Source: Anastatus disparis | Taxonomy: Eukaryota > Arthropoda > Insecta > Hymenoptera > Eupelmidae | Assembly (NCBI GenBank): GCA_017163975.1 | Contig: JAFFSR010000244.1 | Span: forward strand, 13,207,501-13,271,500 | Direction of reading: 5' to 3' | Length of the DNA stretch: 64,000 nucleotides | Shown here: positions 27,950 to 40,307 of the stretch, in pieces | Layout of the letters: every line of letters starts with the position of its first letter | Position numbering within the stretch: position 1 is the stretch's first letter | Translations under genes and position numbers: made by a program | Notes under the pieces: model-generated | Databases searched by the model: none | What the model saw: the letters and a program-made list of their open reading frames with translations, nothing else | What the model was told of the DNA's origin: nothing

Positions 27950-28470
27950 CAAAAGGTCGTTGCGGCGAGAGATTTCTCTCTTTCTCTCTCGTTTCGGAAC
28001 ATCCTCAAATGATTTCCGATCGAAATGTGAAACAGGTTTTCAACAGACTCCAGAATGTTACTGCTCTCTTCTCTCGCACACGCGAGAGAGAGAGAGAAAA
28101 AGAAGAGATATATATATACGTGTAAAGAGAGAAAGAGTACGCGAGACAACAATAGTGTTGAGAAAACGTATATATAGGTACCTATAAGTAAACCTAAAAG
28201 AAGAGGGGAAAAAGAGAAAGAAGAAGAAGATAAAGAAGATGAAGAAGAAAGAGGGTGAGCTTGCAGCGAGCTCAAAAAGAAAGAGGGAGGGCGCGCGCGC
28301 ACTAACTTCTCCCGCCACGTACTGCTATGTATATACATGTGTATTATGGGCTTTAGCATAGCGCGCCGCCACCAAAGTGAACGAGAGAAACCGTGGACTA
28401 TTGCTCGCAGTAAAGGTTTCCTCGAGTTTTAGTTAGCGGCTAGCCGCCAATCGAGCAAGGAGTGGAGACT
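27950..28470 (+). promoter_or_regulatory. Likely promoter-proximal region of the netrin gene
   Basis: This block stands out from the AT-rich background. It has CTCTCTTTCTCTC and GAGAGAGAGAGAG tracts (about 27975-28140), CG-containing stretches such as GGGCGCGCGCGCAC near 28289 and GCGCGCCGCC near 28360, and lies 0.7-1.2 kb before the netrin start codon. GA tracts bind GAGA-type factors at insect promoters with paused polymerase; that is family knowledge, not seen here. No unambiguous TATA or initiator could be fixed, and the transcription start is unknown. Confidence 0.4.
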
Positions 28471-29181
28471 GTTATTAAACGTGATCTAAAGATTTTCGCG
28501 TGCGCGTGCCGGTTTATCGTGTGTTACAATAAAGAAAATTTTTTAAATATTCAAAAAATTTTAAAATTACAAGTGCTGATTTATTTTTCAGTTTCTATTA
28601 ACAGAATTACAGAGTGCGCATTTTATATACTATGTGAACGAAAAGAGAAAAAAGTGGTGTTATTTTTGAATTAATAAAATCCTAAATAATATTGTTGTGT
28701 TGATAAAGAGCAAGTGCGAGAGCGCAAGATCGTCATCATCATGACGACGGCGCTCCATTAAAAATAAATAAAATAATCATTCTTTTCTTCCGATTTTTCA
28801 TGGTTTTGATATACATGTATACCGGTGAATGCATTTCCACGTAGAAAGAAGATAAAATTTAAGCGTATGCATCGCCAGATAACAGATAAATATAAGAGCG
28901 CGTCGTGAAGCGCTGGAAAACAAATTTTTCACCCACCAAAGTAGAAAGAGGAGTCTGAGGTGTTTGAGAAAAAAAAGGAAACTTCAAGTGTAGTGGTGTA
29001 CCTTAAAGGAAATAATAAGAAGAAAAAGAGCTTTTAAATTTCTTTTAGCAGAGTGCTAAAAGTGAAATATACCAACCAAAACAAACCGATAAATTTAATA
29101 ATAGCCTTTAAGAAGAAAATCGTTTATTTATTCAAATAAAATTCTAAACTAAGTTCTGAAAATCCTTAAAAATCCGTAAAA
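28471..29181 (+). other. Probable netrin 5' untranslated region
   Basis: The sequence between the GC-raised promoter-like block and the netrin ATG has no long open frame and several upstream stop codons. It contains a perfect 9-bp hairpin (CTTTTAGCA GAG TGCTAAAAG, 29042-29062) about 120 bases before the start. The TTTCTTTTAG within it also reads as a possible 3' splice site, so part of this segment could be intron. RNA evidence would be needed to separate these. Confidence 0.4.
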
Positions 29182-30454
29182 ATGCAAAATAATCGCGTAT
29201 TCTTATATTTATCCTTGTGTTGTTTGGCCAGTCATTGGTCGCCATCGGTGAACGCAGGCAATGAAATGTTTACGAAAATGTTTTCGAGCCAGCCAAATCC
29301 ATCAGATCCGTGCTACGACGAAGATCGTCCGCGTCGCTGCATACCTGATTTCGTGAATGCCGCGTTCGAGCGATCAGTTGTCGCTTCGTCAACGTGCGGC
29401 ATAAGCGGACCGACAAGATATTGCGATGCTGAACCAAGTGGTCAGTGTCACGTATGCGACGATAGCGTACCGCGCAAACGTTTTCCATCCTCATACTTGA
29501 CTGATCTTAATAATCCAACAAATGTTACTTGCTGGAGAAGCGAGCCATTGGTGTCACCGCAGAGTTTTTCAGCACCACCTGATAACGTAACATTGACATT
29601 ATCGTTGGGCAAAAAATACGAATTGACCTACGTCAGCTTGCAATTTTGTCCAAAAGCTGCTAAGCCAGATTCAATAGCAATCTACAAATCGATGGATTAC
29701 GGCATAACATGGCAACCCTTTCAATTTTATTCATCATTGTGCAGAAAAGTTTACGGCAGGCCAAATCGCGCGACAATAACCAAAGCTAACGAGCAAGAGG
29801 CCAGATGTACCGATAGTCATCGTTACACCGGTGGCGATGGCTTAGGACCAGTTAGCAGAATAGCCTTCAGCACATTGGAAGGTCGTCCGTCAGCAGCTGA
29901 TTTTGACAATTCGCCAGTGTTACAAGATTGGGTAACTGCGACCGATATACGCGTCATATTCAATCGCTTACATATGCCCAATCAAGAGACAAGTGGTCAA
30001 GCCCAAGAGGAAGTATTGACGCTCGAAGAGATAGCCAAACGCGAGCGAGATGAAATAAAATTGAAAGGTCAGAAGGGCAACAGTTTGTTCGGTGATCCAT
30101 TGGCAACGGCAATACCATCGGTACATCAGGTACTAGCACCACAAGAATTACAGAGCAACGACGCATTGGAATTGCAAGAGATGAGCTTCGTATCTGTACC
30201 ATCGACAACGACTTCAACATCAAATAATAACAATGGCATTAATTTGGTTCATCATTACGCTGTCGCTGATTTTGCCGTTGGTGGTAGATGTAAGTGTAAC
30301 GGGCATGCCGCTAAATGCAGCATGGGCAAAGATGGCCAATTAGCTTGTGAATGTAAGCATAATACGGCTGGCAGAGATTGTGAGAAGTGCAAGCCTTTTT
30401 ACTTCGATCGACCATGGGCTAGAGCTACAGCTAGGGATGCCAATGAATGTAAAG
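29182..30454 (+). CDS. Netrin: Netrin, first coding exon (signal peptide, laminin N-terminal domain, first LE module)
   Basis: Netrins are secreted guidance cues that bind Frazzled/DCC and Unc5 receptors and steer axons and migrating cells. The ATG sits in an AAAAATG context. Residues 1-25 form a hydrophobic signal peptide ending SVNA. The laminin N-terminal domain VI starts near D42 (DPCYDED, then [13 protein letters not shown]) and carries the netrin hallmark [12 protein letters not shown] with N-glycosylation sequons at N114 and N135. [15 protein letters not shown] leads into the first laminin-type EGF module, with all eight cysteines (C370, 372, 379, 389, 391, 400, 403, 423). The exon ends at 30454 with a GTAAGA donor, phase 1; the split codon can give the Ala expected of netrins after ANECK. 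Unusual: about 85 extra residues (269-353) between FNRLHMPNQ and the LE-proximal segment. LE2, LE3 and the NTR-like C domain lie outside this exon. Whether it is closer to fly NetA or NetB was not decided. Confidence 0.97.
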
Positions 30455-33400
30455 GTAAGATATGATTTTCATTTTATCTTATTCTTCTTTTTACAATTAT
30501 CATTAATGAAAAATCTAAAAGATCTCCTTTATATTTAATAATAATATTTAATTTCATCTTATCTGTATGAAATATAACCCGCCGTACTCTAATTAATATC
30601 TAAATGCGTATAACACAGATATACACATGTAATTACAAAAATCTATTTAATCAAACTGGATCATCTTAATCGAGAATAATCCAAGTTAAAAGGAAGTAAA
30701 AGAAATTCTAGCCATTCTTAAAATCACCGTTTTATTTGCAAATATTTTCATACTGATACCAATACAAATAAATCGAGGTTAAATCGAAGGTTTGTTTTTT
30801 AATTGATTCAATTAAATTATGTTTACTTCTTAGAGTATTTTTTGCACAGTGATAACATTGTTTATTCAGAATTTTAAACAAACAAAAAAACTCAATCTCG
30901 CCGATGCTATGAGAAAATGTAAACAACTTGAAATATTATGTCAAGAATATCGATAATTAATTTTCACGCTACCTTAGCACTTTTTTTTCTCTCTTCTCTC
31001 TGATTTCTCCGAAATCGAATTTTTCATCCCTCATCTAATTATTTTTGTTTCATTAATAAAAAGAAGAAAGAGGAAAGTTCTTCGTAAAAGAATTTTATGA
31101 AGTATAACGCACGTATTTTAAGAATGCTTGTTTAATAGAATTTTTTTCTCTTTGAAGGAAAATAAAAAAAAAAGATAGGAAAGAGAGTAAGAGAAAAGAA
31201 AAAGCGAGTAAACGCTTTCTCGATGCGACGTTCTTTTTAATAAGCGTATATAGCAATGTTAGGGAAACATTGGGGAACGAAAGATGCAAAGTTCCCCTTA
31301 TTTTGTTTTCTTCTTTTTTTTTTATTATTTGTAAGGAGGCTTTGTACCTGCTACCGGTAGTTATATTTTTTTACTTTATGGCAATTACAGTTCCTTTCCT
31401 TTTTAAAGCTTTCTGAGATATGTATTTGATGTTTCGAGATTATTGACAAACTCAAGTATGTAGAAAGGAAGAAATATAAAGATTTTAGCAGTGCGTTTGT
31501 TGCGCAAGCCGAATATAAATTCGAAGGAAATTTAATGGGACTTGATTAAAATACGTTGAAAAAATTTTATTGTTACTTTGTTGTTGTCAATTTTGGAAAG
31601 TTATTAATTTTCTTTAATTTAAAAAAGAACGTTATTGTACATTTTTTCATATACTTGACATATTTGTAAATTATAGTTATTAGTCTTTTAGCCTGTAAAA
31701 GAAGAATAATTTTCATGTTAAAAATTATGGTAATTTTCGGTAAAGTTTAGGTATGAAATTTCATTCTTGAAAGAGTCAAATGTCATGTGAAAGATTTAAA
31801 AAACATGGAAAAATATATTTCACATGGTCTACTTATATATATAATCTCCACATGCTGAGTAAAATATTTTTAAAAAATCCATTTCATTATGCCATAAAAA
31901 TGATTTCATCATAATTAATAATTATTGTACATTTTTTTAAAATTATTTTTTCTGAGTTTTATCAAGATAAATTCTTGTTATTTATTTATTAAAATAAATT
32001 TTAAAAAATTGAAAAAAATATATCTTTTTTAAAATATTATAAATGTAATGTGGATAAATTATTTTATTATAACAACTTTGTAGGCAATTTATTACATTAA
32101 AATTTCATTATAAAAATAAGGTCTTAGAATGATCAGCTTTGATGATTAAGTTGTTTTCACAAGAAATTAAATATTTGACAAGAATAAATTAACTTCTAAA
32201 TGATAAATTGCTAACATTTTAAAGTTAATTTAATGTAATAATAAAATTGAAACTCAAGTCAAGAAATTATTTCAAATAGCGGATAAACTGATTAATCATA
32301 AACAAAAATTTAAAAATAAACGAAAAAAATTTAAGAAGAAGCTTGGAATTCAGATATTCAATATTTAAAATTCCCGAGATAACTGCAATTTTTCCTTGTT
32401 CATTTAATTATACAAGAATATTTCTATCTCGAGTCATTATTTTAACCCAAATCCATCAATTTGAATTTCAATATTGATATATATTTTTTAATTACAAAGA
32501 AAATGTAAAAGCTCATTTTTCCAAAAGTATACGCACTCAGAGCCATTGAATCTTCATAGTGCATTAAAATCAATCGATATACACGACTCGCGTCATTGAC
32601 TCTTCCTTAATTTTCCAAATAGCGACCTTAGCTAAAGTACAATAAAGCACGGGAAGAGAGAAAAAAAAACATTACTTTGTATAATAAAAATCCTACACTC
32701 TGGAGAGATTCTGTGCTACAAAAAAAAGAGAGAAGAAAAGCAAAGGAAGAAGAAGAAGAGAAACGACCCTTTAGTTATATATCGTATAGATATATATCCC
32801 CTTTCGATACGCTCTGAGAATCGCATACACATTTCCTTCTTTCTCTCTTGCTCTCGCCAAAATAATCGAAAAAAGGGTATGTAAGAGAATGAGAGAGAAG
32901 GTTAAAATCACCCTTGCTTTAAAAAAAAATCATTTTAAATCGAAGGTTTTATAGATATACACTGCTCGTCGCTTTATTTATATCGCGTGTCTTTGTTAGA
33001 TTTTTTTTACATATACGAGTAAATGAAGGGTGCTACGGAATGTTTTTATGGGCAAGGCTGATTATTTTAGCGAGAGAAAGATCGTGAGTACTTTGAATTA
33101 ATTTTTTTCGAGTCATAGATTTTATTAAGTGGAATCGCGGTGGGATGAGCGAGCAGGAAGAAATGCTTTTTAAACTGATTTTGGACATTTTGTATAATAA
33201 TTACGTTATACTATTACTTTCGTATTTATAAATGGGTATTGAAATTTGTATGTTTTTATAAAATATGTTGCTTTGATTGTGAACAAATTTTTGCAATTTA
33301 TTATTTACGATTCCTTAACAATCCTCGAAGGCAATAAACTGCTTAGGTATACACTTTATTCGCTATTAACTATGTGAAGATTTGATTTACAGCAAAATAG

Positions 33401-36400
33401 TAAATAAGATACTTTGAAATCTTTTTATATTTTAGAATAATTATTATGAATGCTAAAAAAATTTAGAAATAATTTTTGATACAGAAAAAGGGAAATTCTT
33501 GAATTTGATTGCTTAATATATTCCACTTATATTTGTAAAATAAAACGAGTATACGAAGAAATAATTTGTCACTCTATAAATTCATTAAACTTTATAAGCG
33601 CGCAAAATTGAATGCAGCAATAGCTTATTCTTTTTTCTTTTTGTACGCTCATGTAAAGTCGTGTACAATATGATGTATTAATGAAAAATATCCTTTGCGT
33701 GCTCGAGCATTGTCAATTTTATACATAAAAAGAAAAAAGAGGAATGATGTTGTATTACGAAGACTTGACATTTTCACGCTTTTATTATTTTCTTTATTTC
33801 CTCTTTCGTTTTTTAAATTTATCTTTATAACGAATCGTCGATTTATTTATTAATTTGTAACATTTTTTATATTTATATGAAATTTTCAAATTATTTACAC
33901 AATAAATTTTAAGCAAATGTTTTTGACGTTTGTTACAAATTAATAATATGAAAAGATGCAAATTTTTATAAATTAATTTTCAATTTTTGGCAACAAAAAA
34001 AATAGAATTTCAAAAAAGTATGACACTTATTTATAAATAAGTTGGTTAATTTCGAATGTAGAATTTACGCAAAACTTGGCAATCGAAAAGTATCTTTAAC
34101 TCGGTGATTTTCTGCATCTGATGTAATCATCGCTAAATTCAAAGTGACACAAAAACGTTTACAAAGTATTTTACTTGTCAAGTCGATTAATCTCTTGCTC
34201 GAGCTAACGATATTTTTTTTCTAACAATAATAATTCATGAAGTATCGATTCTTAGAATTTAACGTTTTAATTACTCTCCACGCTGATTTGATAGTTAAAT
34301 AAACAGTTAAACTAATTAACCGTATTATTACGCGCTTTTCTTAAATTTATTGCTTATCCGCACTGACGTTTTACCACGCCTTATCATTGTAGCGCTCTTT
34401 ATGTAGGATTTATTCCTTTAGTTTTTTTTTATTTGCGTTATGTATAATATTCGTTTCGAGCTATGTCAATGAAGCTAATCAATTTATTAATCAATCAATA
34501 TTCCTTTCTAGCTATATAAGCCGTTTTAGTTAGATATGACTCTGTATGCTAATTAAATTCTACCACTTTAGATTTTTATTTTATTTTTATTTATTTTTTT
34601 TTTCAAACGCCAATACACGTAGATTAAATTCCTTTTATGAACAATTCTCGAGAACAAGAACAAGCCGATGTCTAACGATAAAATTTCGCCATTATTTTTT
34701 AAAAAGATTATTAAATTCGATTGATTTAATTCAATGATTTTTTTGATTTTTTTATATTCAAGCGCAAGGTGTCAAAATTTAAATCAGGCCGTAAAATATG
34801 CTTCGCGCAAAAGAGACTTTTTTTCGCTTATGAAAGACGAAAACGGTTGAGGAGTCGAAAAATTTCTCTCCTTTGGCTAAAGCTATAAATAAGATAGATT
34901 TATGCAACCGAATAATATTATCATATCAGCGAGCGTTTAATCGCTCGTTATGCATACGTTAATGCCTCAAATTATCAGCTAAATCTACTAATTATTCACA
35001 AATTATTGTTAATTTATGTGTAAAATCTGTTTACAAATTAATAAGAAGCGATCTTTCTCACATAGATACAGAACGTAAACGTTAAATCTTTCTTCCTTTT
35101 TTTTTTCTATTTCCAGCCTGTGTGTCACTTTTTTTTCATTATAGTTTCATCCTTTTTTTTGCGTATGTGCGTATGTGTTACCTACTTTTTATTTCTACTT
35201 CTCTTTCGCACGTTTTCAACTCAAATGCAGCGTATATATTAAACTTTCTGAGAACGTAAATCGCATTTGTATACACACGCCGTGAAAATTGTTATAAGAG
35301 GACATTATATCATACGTATATGTGTACGCGTGTATATAAAGGCTTGAATTGAAGCTCGACATCAGACGCGCTGTGAATATACCTTTTTCTCTCAGTGCTT
35401 ATTTTAGTATGGAAAAAATGGCGTGTATGGGCATGTATATGGAAAAAGAAAATAATATTTTAATGGGATTTTTCTTAGCTTTGTAAAATTTTTACAGGAT
35501 TTTTTAATTTTTCGTTATTTTTATTATGATGTTACGTTTAATTTGAGATACAACTCGATAATTAAAAATTTTTTTTAACAACGTTTCGAAAAATTTAGAT
35601 ACGGAAATTCTATTTACGTAACATTTACTTTTTTTTAATAAGAAGCTTCTTCCAATTAACCTTGTAATATTTTCAACAAAAGAAAATTAAAAAAAGAAGC
35701 ACAAAAAAATCTATAAATGGAATCTAATATTCTATACAATTACACTGGGTCTATGAATAGGATACCAATATAACGTTACTTTATAAAAAAATAACTTTGT
35801 TTAACACGCATTTCAAGCTCTCTTAATTAACTATCAATCCAACCTCTAAAAATAAAAACTTCATCTATCCTACAATCTTCGCCCACTAGAAGAAAGAAAA
35901 GAGCAGCAAAAAAAAGTTTTTAAAAATTTTTTTTTTTTTCTCGGCTTGATCATAACCTTCGCACGCCAATCTGTTAATAAGCATTAAATATCCATCAATT
36001 TTTCAATCGACACTAATATCAGCTGCTTGTCTATACCGGATTTTTTTCAAAATTTAAATTTGGTATAGCTACCTTTTATAGTATTCAAAAACTTGAAGCA
36101 CATGTGGTTAGTTTCTCAAAATATTATCACAATTTCTTTTTCTCTTTCTTTTTTATTCCATAATGAGCGAGGAGACGACAAGATACATAACATAAATCCT
36201 AATTACGACGATTATGCAATTAAAGGGAAGAAAAGGAAGAGATGCGGGCGTTTTAACATCGTCCGATGTATTATGAGCGTGATATGTGTGTGTTGTGTTT
36301 TAGATAAACGGTGAGAGAATAAAGAGGATGCGGTAGCACACGGTTTTGGGACGATGCCTTGTTTATGACCTTTTTTTTCTCGGGGGGTCGAAGATAACGT

Positions 36401-39400
36401 TTTCTTTTTCTTTCGGGATATTTACGTTTTGGAATGTCTTCGGTTTAAATAAGGATGCTACTTTATGAATTTTTAAAGAATTTCGTTAGATTTAATGGGA
36501 TTCAAGGTATAATAGATGTTTAGATCTTAATTTTACTAATCAAATTAAAAAAGAAGAAAAAATTTTTTAATTTGGAATCTTAATAACAGACACTTATTTA
36601 GTATTAAGATATTAAACTTGGATTAAATTATTTTCTTAAACAATTAAAACTTAGAAAGTATTTACTTAACTCGTAAAAGATTCTGTAGATTTTAAAATTG
36701 ACGATAAACTGGAGTGTACGAAATTTGTTAAGTAAATTTTTCAGAATGAAAATAAATGTTGATCTTTTCTTTCTTTGTACTATATTTACCATTGAATTTA
36801 CTCAGTGTTTAACTTTTTAATTTTAACCTTTTCAATGACTCTGGTACTTTTTATAAAAAAAAAGTCAACAACAACAGCACTACAAGTTGAATACAAAAGA
36901 AAACATATAAATTACTAACAATAAAAGTCATGTTTGATTTGTTTATTGCTAATTATTCCTGTTATCTATTTAGTTTATTATTTTTAGATTATCTTGTATT
37001 ATATTGTATAAATAAGTGACATTTTTTTATTCGCAAAGACCATTTTCCAATGCGCTAAAGTATTTTTAAACATTCTGCTTTGTTTGTTTAATGACGTAAC
37101 GATGAAAAGTAAAGAAAAAAGATATGCATGCAACGATATCAGATTGCCTTTAAGGGAAAAACGGAAAAAAAGAAATAATTATAACCGATGTTGGTTGGTT
37201 TTTAATTAAAATTTTTCGTAAATAAGAAAAAATGAGATTTTTTCATGGATATTTAATTTTTTTCATTCAACTAATTCCTATTTATGTTAGACTTTATTTA
37301 ACTTACGGTTGAAGTATTTTTAAAAAAACTTCAAAGAATAGTGAAGATTCACAGGCAAACTCCTTTTTTTTTCTTCTTTTACGTTCATTTGAAGAAACAG
37401 AAATCAACATAATCGGATTATCTTTATTCATATATAAGAATTCATGAATTTCGGTTTATCGTACCTTTCTAATCCCCGATCAGTCTTTATTTTTTTTTCC
37501 TTTTTTCTCTCTTTTTGGACAAAAAAGGAATACGATGCTACTTAGTGACTGTCAAAATTATCTGCAGTATTTAAGCTAAATGCGAAGAAATTAAATGCTT
37601 TTTATTAATATTGCATTATTTAAAAAATCGTAATTTATAAGATAATCGCATAAAAATTTCTTTAAAAAAAAGGAATGTAAACAAAGTGAATATAAAAATT
37701 GAAAAATTTATTGATTTTACAAGCGTCATTGATTGATTTATTTATTTAATCATACTCACCTATCAATCGTAAGGAAAAATTCCAAGAATTAAAAATTAAC
37801 ATTAAATTCAAAATATTTAATTATAATATCAGAATCTTTTCACGGAATTATATTTATTTAGATTGCAAGAAAGATATGCATCGCTCAGTTAGACGTAAAC
37901 GCTTCGCCGTCGTCGTCGTCGGGCGTCAGTGATTCACTCCATTTCTTCTCTCTTATATATCAATTCTTAAATCCTTAAATATTTATATTTCCTGCGGACA
38001 TTAAAGACTATAAAATATTAATACCGTATACCACGGCTGTTGTAGACGATTTATCTAAATTAATCATCGAGAATTCGTATAAATTTTTTTTTAATTCATG
38101 TTTTTCTTTTTTTTTCAAATATAAAAACCGTTTAAATTTCTACGACATTATTTTCATTCGAATAAATTAATCCGTGGTTTTAGTATTGTGATTAATAATA
38201 GCGTTATATATAGAATTGTTTGTTTTATCAGACTATAAATTCGAAAGATAAATTTGGATCATTATGTATTATTGAATTATTAAAATAAATATTAATTTTT
38301 GAATGGTATAAATAAATTTTACGTCTATTCATCTAAATTGATCATTTTGAGGTTTGGTTTAAATCATAGTTATAATTTTATCGGATTACAGCTAATTTAT
38401 ATTAAATTAATTGATTTCTGATTAAAAGAAATTGTTATACTTATTGTATTATTTCTATAACTATAATTGTATTTATATACACTGTTAAAAAAGTCATAAG
38501 AATACATAAAATTTAATGTAATTGTTGCATCAAACTTCATGTGATTCCATAGTAATATTACAGTAAAATATATTAATTTTTATGCTAATCAAATTTTTAT
38601 GCATGTCAAAAAAACATAAATTTTCTTGTTCATAATACTTTAATATCACTTTAATAGCTATATTAAATTTTATTTACAAATTTCGTTGAAAATTAATTTA
38701 CATGAATTAAATTTCATGTTTTTATTTTTAAGTTTCAAACTAATATTTATTTTGCTTTTTAAATATATTAATCGAGCAATATTTCATTGAATTAGAATAA
38801 TTCGATGATTGATACATCGAAGTGATACATTGCTATTGCCTGACATTAGTAAAAAGATTAATACATTTAAAACTTAAATTTTAGATGATGTTTCCGGTAA
38901 TAATTTATGGTGTGCCATCATCTGATGCTTCTGTAGCCAACACTCTCGTAGTTTCATGAAAATTGGTCACTTTAAGTTTGTGATTTCTTCGAAATCTAAA
39001 TATAACTTCAATTTCAAAATTTTACTGTTTTACTACTGTTGCATAAGAATAAGTTAATTTTGGAAAACTACATCAAACCAACATAGTAATTTTTTTAAAT
39101 CTAACAACTTTTATATTATTTTAGTTTTTACAATTTTTTCAGTTTTTGAAAAAGTAAAAAATAGTTTTAATTATTTAAATATATTTATATTTTTAGTGCT
39201 GTGTTTAAAACATTAATTTTTATTAAATTTGTCGTTAATTAAATAACACTACAGTTAACTCTTAAAATTTGCACTTCTTTAATTTTAATCATTAATGACA
39301 GCGACGAATATTTTAATACTATAAACATGACTTACGACCACCAGTTGGTTCAATAAAATTCAGTGATACCTCAAATATGTTGCTATATTAACAAAACATT

Positions 39401-40115
39401 TTCTAGTGTCTGAAACTCTAGTATAAAAGAATTTTTGGCTGGTTTATAAAAGGTGTTTACAGATATGTTTTAAGGAAATTTAATATAATAAACCCAAACA
39501 TTGTTTAAGGTCCGTTGAACTTCTGGTATAAAATATGAAAAATTTTTTAATAGATTAAATTCCAAGTCATGTTATATTTTAAAAAAAATTTATTGAAAAA
39601 AATGTTAAATAAAATACAATATTTAGCGTAATATTAAATTTATATAACTAAAAAATAGAGAATAAAAATAATATTAGGTACAAGAGGTATTTTCGCGATA
39701 CAATTTCGAATAGGATACAAACTCAATTTACCTGGTTGGATGTGGTGCGAGCGCAAAACAAGCGTTAACTACTCGTACAAAGCGAAAAGAGCTATAGAAT
39801 ACAAGCAATGTTTCACGTATATAGCATACGTATACACTAAACATAGCGGTCGCTTTTGCGCTTCAATCTCATGTCTAACGCAAAACTTTTTTCAAGTGGT
39901 TATACATACATATGTGACCGTGCGGTGACTAAAGGTATGCTCTTTATTGTGGTTAAATAAGTGAGGAATTATGGCTCGAATAGGAAAGTTTTTGTGCCAC
40001 GGGGACTAATATTGTTTGTACATTTATTGCGAGAGAAATTTTTCGAGTGCTTTTTTTTATTTTCTCTTTTATTTTCATTTTACGAGCTTTCTTCAAAAGA
40101 ATAATATATAATTGT
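30455..40115 (+). other. Netrin intron, first segment
   Basis: From the donor at 30455 no netrin-like exon (LE2, LE3 or NTR domain) is seen. The DNA is AT-rich with homopolymer runs, GA/CT-rich patches (31150-31220, 32640-32890) and a short GTC triplet run near 37906-37922. No RNA gene or transposon is recognised. Short open frames are low-complexity and not called. Confidence 0.6.
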
Positions 40116-40307
40116 GAGGTCGTCAGTGGCTCAGTCGGTAGAACGATGAATTCGTAATCTCGGAGTCTCGGGTTCGAATCCCGCTCTCGGCCGATTTATA
40201 CAAGCACCTCTGTACATTATATGTGCTGCAGTTCACAAACACACTGAAAAACCTCTGTCGCTAATTAGCATTGCATAGATAGCTTAAATACAGTGACATT
40301 AAAAAAA
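40116..40307 (+). mobile_element. tRNA-derived SINE, full-length copy in the netrin intron
   Basis: The head GAGGTCGTCAGTGGCTCAGT leads into CGGTAGAACG, with A box TGGCTCAGTCGG and a perfect B box GGTTCGAATCC. The body includes the motif TTCACAAACACACTG, then CTGTCGCTAATTAGCATTGC and a slightly mutated tail CAGTGACATTAAAAAAAT. It lies in sense orientation to netrin. The terminal hairpin is weakened by substitutions. Confidence 0.9.

Noticed and set aside
27820..28359. 179-codon minus-strand frame at the netrin promoter region
   Set aside because: Ser/Leu/Phe runs come from GA/CT simple repeats; overlaps another frame of the same origin on the + strand.
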